Assembly (NCBI RefSeq): GCF_019429565.1
Contig: NZ_JAHXSA010000001.1
Span: 310,001-374,000, forward strand
Source: Schaalia sp. ORNL0103
Lineage (GTDB): Bacteria; Actinomycetota; Actinomycetes; Actinomycetales; Actinomycetaceae
Reading direction: 5' to 3'
Length of the DNA: 64,000 nucleotides
Numbering within the stretch: the first letter of the stretch is position 1; every line of letters begins with the position of its first letter. The notes beneath the pieces are model-generated. The model had not been told where the DNA came from and did no database searches. It saw only the letters and a program-made list of their open reading frames with translations. A program made the translations under genes and the position numbers. This document shows, piece by piece, positions 60,001 to 64,000 of this stretch.

Positions 60001-61383
60001 CCCGGCGACACCTGGGGTGCGCACGAGCGTGACGTGACGGGCGCGGTCTACATGCCGCCGAAGCTGCGCGGCACGCTCTCGGTGTCCGCGCTGCAGCTGC
60101 CCGAGGGGGCCGACCCCGCAACCGGCGTGCTCGAGCCGGCGTCCTGGTCGAACTGGGGTGCGGACAGTGTCGACTTCGCCGCCCCCGGCGCGAAGATCTA
60201 CGCTCCTCTGACGAGCTGGTACGGCAAGGCCTACGGCAACCTGTACGGCACGTCGCAGGCGTCGCCCCTGGCGGCCGCCGTCATTGCGACGCTGCGCCAG
60301 GTCCACCCGGAGATGAACGCCGAGCAGATCATCGCCCTGGCGAAGAAGCAGGCGGGGGATCCGGCGAACTGGGATCGCCTCAAGCCCGTCGAGGGCCGCG
60401 AGTACCGGGGCGCGGGCCTGCCCAACGCCCTGGACGCGGTCCTCAAGGATCAGGCCAAGCCCGTCATCGGCAGCGTTGAATACTCCACCGATGGCACGAC
60501 GTGGCAGCCGCTAGCGGGGGAGAGCGTCGCTGGACGCGTCTCCATCCGCGTGACGGTGACCGGTCCGGTGACCTCCGCGCGTCTCCTTGTCGGGGACCGT
60601 GAGGTCGCGACCGGCGCGGGCAACGGCGCCTTCGAGGGTAACTCGGTGACGCTGCAGGCCGACGGTGTGGATGTGTCCCACCCGAATGGGACGGGACGCT
60701 TCGCGGGTGCCGCTACGGTCACGGTCGAGGCGATGGGCCGCAATAACGACTCGCGGGCCGACGACGACGCGACGCTCCAGGTTCCCTTCACCGTCAGCCC
60801 CGACCAGGTCGGCCCCGACGAGGCCCGCTCGGGCCGCTGGGTCTCCGGCGCGTTCGGCTGGTGGTGGCGCTACGAGGACGGCACCTACCCGACCTCGACG
60901 CAGCTGCGTATCGATGGGGCGATCTACCGCTTCGATGCCCGCGGTTACATGGTGACCGGCTGGGTCAGCGAGGGTGGCCACTGGTTCTACTACGGACCCT
61001 CCGGCGGACAGGCTGCGGGCTGGGTGCAGGTGCGTGGAACCTGGTACTACCTGGATCCCATCAGCGGCGAGATGGCGAGTGGTTGGACCAAGGTGCGCGA
61101 CACCTGGTACTACCTGGGCTCCTCGGGCGCGATGCGCACCGGCTGGATGCGCGACGGCTCCACCTGGTACTACCTGGCTGATTCGGGCGCGATGGCCACG
61201 GGCTGGGCGCGCATCGGTTCCTCCTGGTACCACTTCGCCACCTCCGGCGCGATGAGCACCGGGTGGGTGAAGGACGGTGGCTCCTGGTTCTACCTGTCCT
61301 CCTCCGGGGCGATGGTGACCGGGGTGCGCTGGATCGACGGCACGCGCTACGTGTTCGACGACGAGGGGCGCCTCCAGGAGTAG
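57037..61383 (+). CDS. Giant exported subtilase with two catalytic domains and cell-wall-binding repeats
   Basis: 1448 residues from ATG 57037. The leader GAAAGTCGAGGAA and the signal peptide (MRRNVARIGLVAALALSMG) match subtilase 1. Domain order: propeptide, S8 domain 1 with Asp207 (VIDTGIDDTHPDL), His248 (HGTHVAGII) and Ser453 (SGTSMATPH); a Gly/Val beta-sandwich-like linker (~520-680); a second propeptide-like stretch (LPANYAVNLPKGTDN); S8 domain 2 with Asp826 (IMDQSVDDTVPDL), His868 (HGTHVAGSI) and Ser1073 (YGTSQASPL). Another linker leads to ~8 wall-binding repeats (GTWYYLDPISGEMASGW). Both triads look complete. Domain 2 is more diverged. Confidence 0.92.
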   Translation: MRRNVARIGLVAALALSMGVATATAPPTRADDHTGLIAPARASAGLMNYAINLSPQASSEDLARATSLVASVGGVTLASYPELGTFFAQSESASFAPDLAAALAKAGISVHSVGPTRVAAVPEGERQAAPDPQPAPQPSEASPAQSGAQSGAQSGAQSGGPSSLRGQSATEADKPEEVVNWGAQAMSATDAAAVPIAHAPVTVGVIDTGIDDTHPDLVGRVDTSRSVSCGHNGIPSQAYGSWRDDYFHGTHVAGIIAANHNGIGIDGIAPTATLVSIKASNDEQLMYPEYVTCGFMWAASHGVDIVNNSYSMDPWVYWSPSDPEQAAGLEAATRAIAYAQGKGLAVIASAGNDGMDNDNVTTDSGSPTDLDTPIKDRPVKNGVKVPAMVEGVSQVSAATRTNVETKPEWANLKRADFSNYGKSVDFTAPGQDIYSTVPTSIFSSGYAKTSGTSMATPHITGIAALIKSIHPGFQGKQITDLMRKQAAMEYTRLEAPEDGKEFRGYGFINALTTMRRDQPQPTVQTLQYRVGKGEWKDVQGATLPAGPVTFYTEAIAPISHLHMDVAGLAAVDRDGSGKYFDDALGASIENVDLSALLPEGTDSVTARVQVSATGINFDRQADDDTGREAIFTVARDPNAAVSPAPAPDADATPAPSGPAKAGITAPARSTDQLPANYAVNLPKGTDNATFQRAAAQASFHGGLLLAQYPAFGTFFVQSASPTFSPDLGAALVKEGISYDSIGPTRQAPVGGNEAMVPISYETRVAADAAIAAAPRSQGAQAAQGDQDAALTPDPQTGNGWHLQALRALEAQGVDVMRAPVTVGIMDQSVDDTVPDLVGQVDHDKSVSCSFNGIPNRDPAAWRWDDATHGTHVAGSIAAKHDGVGVDGVNPTLRIAAINVASRNGGFFYPEYIVCGFVWAAEHGISVTNGSYYVDPWKYWLPNDPEQAAGQEAVQRAVDYATSKDVINVVAAGNFSTDLDNLPTTDDSAPGDTWGAHERDVTGAVYMPPKLRGTLSVSALQLPEGADPATGVLEPASWSNWGADSVDFAAPGAKIYAPLTSWYGKAYGNLYGTSQASPLAAAVIATLRQVHPEMNAEQIIALAKKQAGDPANWDRLKPVEGREYRGAGLPNALDAVLKDQAKPVIGSVEYSTDGTTWQPLAGESVAGRVSIRVTVTGPVTSARLLVGDREVATGAGNGAFEGNSVTLQADGVDVSHPNGTGRFAGAATVTVEAMGRNNDSRADDDATLQVPFTVSPDQVGPDEARSGRWVSGAFGWWWRYEDGTYPTSTQLRIDGAIYRFDARGYMVTGWVSEGGHWFYYGPSGGQAAGWVQVRGTWYYLDPISGEMASGWTKVRDTWYYLGSSGAMRTGWMRDGSTWYYLADSGAMATGWARIGSSWYHFATSGAMSTGWVKDGGSWFYLSSSGAMVTGVRWIDGTRYVFDDEGRLQE

Positions 61384-61421
61384 GAGTCACGAGGCCGGGG
61401 CTTCCTCCCGGTTGAGATGGT

Positions 61422-61455
61422 GAGGGGCCGCGCACCGTTGGGTGCGCGGCCCCTC
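61422..61455 (+). terminator. Terminator after subtilase 2
   Basis: GAGGGGCCGCGCACC, short loop, GGTGCGCGGCCCCTC: a perfect 15-bp stem, 38 bases after the stop. Confidence 0.87.
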
Positions 61456-61520
61456 GCGTGTGTCGCACGCGTGCGGGCAGAGATGTCGTGGGAGTCCCGT
61501 TCCCTGGAGACCTATTTCGT

Positions 61521-61536
61521 ACATACACTGGTATGT
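61521..61536. promoter_or_regulatory. Operator-like palindrome before the ribbon-helix-helix gene
   Basis: ACATACACTGGTATGT: 6-bp arms separated by 4, about 65 bases upstream of the gene. Ribbon-helix-helix regulators commonly bind such sites in their own promoters. Confidence 0.55.
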
Positions 61537-61602
61537 GTGTGAATGAGTGGCTTTGCTGGTAACGCGAGCGGTGCTTGCAGAGGTTGGTTTAAGGAGGTAA
61601 TG

Positions 61603-61869
61603 ATGGCGACGTATACGTCAGCTGACGGTGCGACGTTCACTGATGAGGATCTGGAGCGTTGGGGGAACGAGGCCGAGACCGGCGTTCCTTACGACGGGAA
61701 GCATCTCGGTTCGTCTGTGGCCGGCCGCCCGATTAGCGTCGGTGTTGGCGCTAAGCCGTTCACCCTCCGTCTTGATCGTTCTCGCCGCGCGAAGCTTGCT
61801 GAGGTGGCTCAGGAGCGAGGTACGACGCCATCGCAGCTCGTGCGCGATTTGATTGATTCGCTCGAGTAG
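61603..61869 (+). CDS. Ribbon-helix-helix DNA-binding protein (orphan antitoxin-like)
   Basis: 88 residues; AAGGAGGT at 61591-61598 sets the start at ATG 61603 (or 61600). The C-terminal ~45 residues (FTLRLDRSRRAKLAEVAQE and TTPSQLVRDLIDSLE) form a CopG/MetJ-type RHH. The N-terminus (~1-40) is acidic, as in antitoxins whose N- or C-terminus wraps a toxin. No toxin gene follows; the next gene is convergent. Confidence 0.8.
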   Translation: MATYTSADGATFTDEDLERWGNEAETGVPYDGKHLGSSVAGRPISVGVGAKPFTLRLDRSRRAKLAEVAQERGTTPSQLVRDLIDSLE

Positions 61870-61881
61870 GAGAGTCTGGTC

Positions 61882-62931
61882 TTAGACCGAGCTCGCGCCC
61901 CCGTTCGCCGACGTAAAGCCCGCCTTCTCGGGCGTCGTGCCCAGGCGCGCGGCGATGAGCTCCTTGTCCTCCTCGGACGCGAGGTCACGGACCCACGAGG
62001 CGTAGGTGGCCTCGTCGGCGTGGACCTCCTGCGTGAGCGGGTTGCGCCGCTTGGAGACGATCGTGCGCACGTGCGCGGCGAACACCCACACGTTGGCCAC
62101 CAGGGCGGCGGCCGAGAGGATGAGCATCGCCCAGGGGTTGTGGGCGCTGCGGTGGGCGAACATCGAATCGTGCATGAAGTGCGGGAACGTGAGCACGACT
62201 CCCGACCACAGCGTGAGCGTGTAGGCCCGGTACTGGATCCACGCGCCTCGCCCGAACTTCATGAGCGCCGGGATCGTGCACGAGGCCAACAGCGCCACGC
62301 CCGAGTACCACGCTCGGTCCGCCAGACAGTTGTACACGTAGGCGAGGTTCCACAGGTCGTAGGCGATAATCCACCCGATCGTCAAGTCGCCCCAGATGAG
62401 GGCGCGTTCCTTGCCCTTGGATACGAAGATCCCGACCCACCCGGAGATCGCGAGCAGGTTCAAGATGCCCGCAATGCCGTTCATGATGTTCCACGGCCCG
62501 CCCCACGTGACCATGCCCTGCGAGGGGTCCACACCGTGAATCCCGTAGCACTGGAAGTCGCGCACAACGGCCTCGGCGATGTTCACTGCGAGGATCGCGG
62601 GCGGGATGATCAGGTACCAGCGGTTGTAGCGCAGCCTGGGGAAGATCTGCAGGGCGACGAGGCACAGGGATCCCGCCAGCGCCGAGTACTGTTTCACGAT
62701 TGGGAACCAGCCCGCCGAGGCCGTCCCCGCCGTTGAGTGCGGCCACCAGAAGATGGTCAGGGCGATGGGGACGACCACGAAGAGTGCGAGGACCACCCAC
62801 ATGTTGCGCTGTGCCAGCCATGCCCCGCCGGCGAGGAGCGCGATGACGAGGAGGAGCATCGCGTAGTCCCACCACTGGCCGACCTCGAAGAAGAAGAGCG
62901 TCGGGTAGTCCGGGGGAGTAATGCCGCCCAT
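61882..62931 (-). CDS. Polytopic membrane protein (DUF5692-like)
   Basis: 349 residues from ATG 62931. About nine membrane segments (YAMLLLVIALLAGGAWLA; VVLALFVVVPIALTIFWW; WYLIIPPAILAVNIAEAVV; MLILSAAALVANVWVFAAHV) and a soluble acidic C-terminus. Motifs GGPWNIMNGIAGILNLLA and DLTIGWIIAYDLWNLAYVY. I associate it tentatively with DUF5692. It overlaps the SRPBCC gene by one base (TGATG). Confidence 0.68.
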   Translation of the reverse strand: MGGITPPDYPTLFFFEVGQWWDYAMLLLVIALLAGGAWLAQRNMWVVLALFVVVPIALTIFWWPHSTAGTASAGWFPIVKQYSALAGSLCLVALQIFPRLRYNRWYLIIPPAILAVNIAEAVVRDFQCYGIHGVDPSQGMVTWGGPWNIMNGIAGILNLLAISGWVGIFVSKGKERALIWGDLTIGWIIAYDLWNLAYVYNCLADRAWYSGVALLASCTIPALMKFGRGAWIQYRAYTLTLWSGVVLTFPHFMHDSMFAHRSAHNPWAMLILSAAALVANVWVFAAHVRTIVSKRRNPLTQEVHADEATYASWVRDLASEEDKELIAARLGTTPEKAGFTSANGGASSV

Positions 62932-63968
62932 CAGCGCTGCTCCTTCCCCCAATTGGGCAGGTAGGTGCGTTCCATCTTCTGGCGGATCTGCTCCTCCCAG
63001 GAGAAGGCGGGCTCACGCCAGCCATCGAAGTAGGAGGCATCGACCTCGCTCGCCCACGGGCTGTCCGCGCCGGTCGGCGGCCACGACGGGTCGTCGGTGA
63101 CGGGCGGGCGGATCTCGGCGACGGCCGGGGCGGACCGTCCGTAGCGGAACCACTGGGTGAAGGTCTCCTCGAACAGGGGAGTCCCGTCGTAGCGCCCCGC
63201 GGGCGTGCCCGAGTTGAAGAAGCGCCCGCCCAGCATGCCACGCATGAAGCGGCCCGTCAGGTGCTGCTTCTTCTTGAACTCGAGGACGCGCTTGACGTAG
63301 AGGTTTTGCAGGTGGGTCATGCACCCGCCGATGAACTCGATGTTGATCCAGTTCAGGGCCTTCATGGCGGGGGAGGCGGGTTCGTAGCCGATGCGCCAGT
63401 GGTTGATGAGGCGCGTGCGCCCACCCGACAGGGGCACCATGTAGAAGCACCAGGCGGCCGCGAAGTTCGTCATCCCGGGGAAGCGGAACGCGTAGGAGCC
63501 GGGCGCCTTGGGCGGGTTCTTCGTGTCGACCCACTGGACCATGTACTTGCCGGGCACGACGTCTGCCCATTCCATCGACATGCCGTGGAAGTCGAAGGCC
63601 GCGATGTCGCCGGGCACCATCGAGTCGGGCTGCTGGAACTCTTCCTGGATCTCGTAGGAGTTGAAGAAGGGCAGGCGCGCGAAGACTCGCTCGAGGAACT
63701 CCGAGGAGAAGGACCCGGACTTTTCCGCGCCGATCTGCTTGAAGAGTCGCCACACCGCGTAGGCGGGCGCGTCGATCGTGATCGCGTAGGTCGAGGAGTA
63801 GCCGTTGTCGTAGTTGGCGTCGATGAGGTCGTCGCCCGGGTAGTGCCATGCCTGCTCCTCGGGCGTTGCCTTGCCGCTGAGCTGGCTGAAGGCGTACATG
63901 CCTCCCAGGAGTGCGGCACCCCCGGCGAGGCCGGCGGTGCAGAGGGTACGACGGGGTAGGCGTGTCAT
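62931..63968 (-). CDS. SRPBCC-type protein with Tat-like signal
   Basis: 345 residues from ATG 63968, GGAGGAGG upstream. The N-terminus MTRLPRRTLCTAGLAGGAA has twin arginines and a hydrophobic core, suggesting Tat export or anchoring. The middle (~55-235) follows the SRPBCC/START-like helix-grip pattern (AITIDAPAYAVWRLFKQIG; CFYMVPLSGGRTRLINHWR). The C-terminal ~60 residues are unassigned. The ligand is unknown; co-transcribed with the downstream membrane protein. Confidence 0.75.
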   Translation of the reverse strand: MTRLPRRTLCTAGLAGGAALLGGMYAFSQLSGKATPEEQAWHYPGDDLIDANYDNGYSSTYAITIDAPAYAVWRLFKQIGAEKSGSFSSEFLERVFARLPFFNSYEIQEEFQQPDSMVPGDIAAFDFHGMSMEWADVVPGKYMVQWVDTKNPPKAPGSYAFRFPGMTNFAAAWCFYMVPLSGGRTRLINHWRIGYEPASPAMKALNWINIEFIGGCMTHLQNLYVKRVLEFKKKQHLTGRFMRGMLGGRFFNSGTPAGRYDGTPLFEETFTQWFRYGRSAPAVAEIRPPVTDDPSWPPTGADSPWASEVDASYFDGWREPAFSWEEQIRQKMERTYLPNWGKEQR

Positions 63969-64000
63969 GGGTCCTCCTCCTTGAGGAATTGACGAGGGGT

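Overview
The window is GC-rich actinobacterial chromosome. The opening order mtrA-mtrB-lpqB-comF-hpf-secA is the conserved actinobacterial block. The choline-binding-type repeats on the secreted subtilases, the 24-codon bL37-like ribosomal gene and the overall gene content point to Actinomycetaceae (Actinomyces/Schaalia-like). The genus is an inference. No rRNA, CRISPR array, transposase or integrase was seen. There is one tRNA, tRNA-Arg(CCG).

Layout. 1-10.5 kb: envelope two-component system, ComF, ribosome hibernation factor, SecA, a LysM membrane protein, an Rv3235-like protein and a small HTH protein. 10.6-12.9 kb: SAF-domain protein, CpaE-like ATPase and a DUF6912-like protein. 12.9-17.2 kb: sbcC/sbcD. 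17.3-23.4 kb: glutamine amidotransferase-like protein, two small related membrane proteins, rsgA-aroA-DoxX, a SigR/RsrA-type redox sigma/anti-sigma pair and the bL37-like microgene. 23.7-25.3 kb: a lower-GC segment holding one nuclease-domain gene between two ~105 bp inverted copies of a multi-unit palindrome. 25.6-31.6 kb: an esterase, then five paralogous membrane proteins sharing a C-terminal two-cysteine domain, with a duplication scar. 31.6-40.7 kb: SGNH-like protein, kgd, two CNNM/CorC-type transporters, an M23 endopeptidase and a glycerophosphodiesterase.

40.8-47.1 kb is an accessory island. It holds a WXG100-like small protein and a glycine-zipper putative secreted toxin, followed by tandem membrane proteins (possible immunity proteins), an LpqN/PsbP-like protein and a protein of unknown family. 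A fused, inverted copy of the last three lies next to it, and pseudogene fragments show repeated shuffling. 47.1-54.4 kb: a sodium/proton antiporter-like protein, tRNA-Arg, rpiB, mntH, argS and lysA. 54.8-61.4 kb: two duplicated, exported subtilases with cell-wall-binding repeats; the second has two complete catalytic domains. 61.6-64 kb: an orphan ribbon-helix-helix protein, a polytopic membrane protein and a Tat-signal SRPBCC protein.

Three signals stand out. (1) The nuclease gene is bracketed by complex palindromes, and architecturally similar solo palindromes sit at 49.7 kb and 54.5 kb. (2) The toxin/immunity-like island is modular, with split and fused versions of the same proteins. (3) A 12-mer, CGAGGCCGGGGC, recurs at least 11 times, mostly in intergenic DNA or low-constraint linkers.
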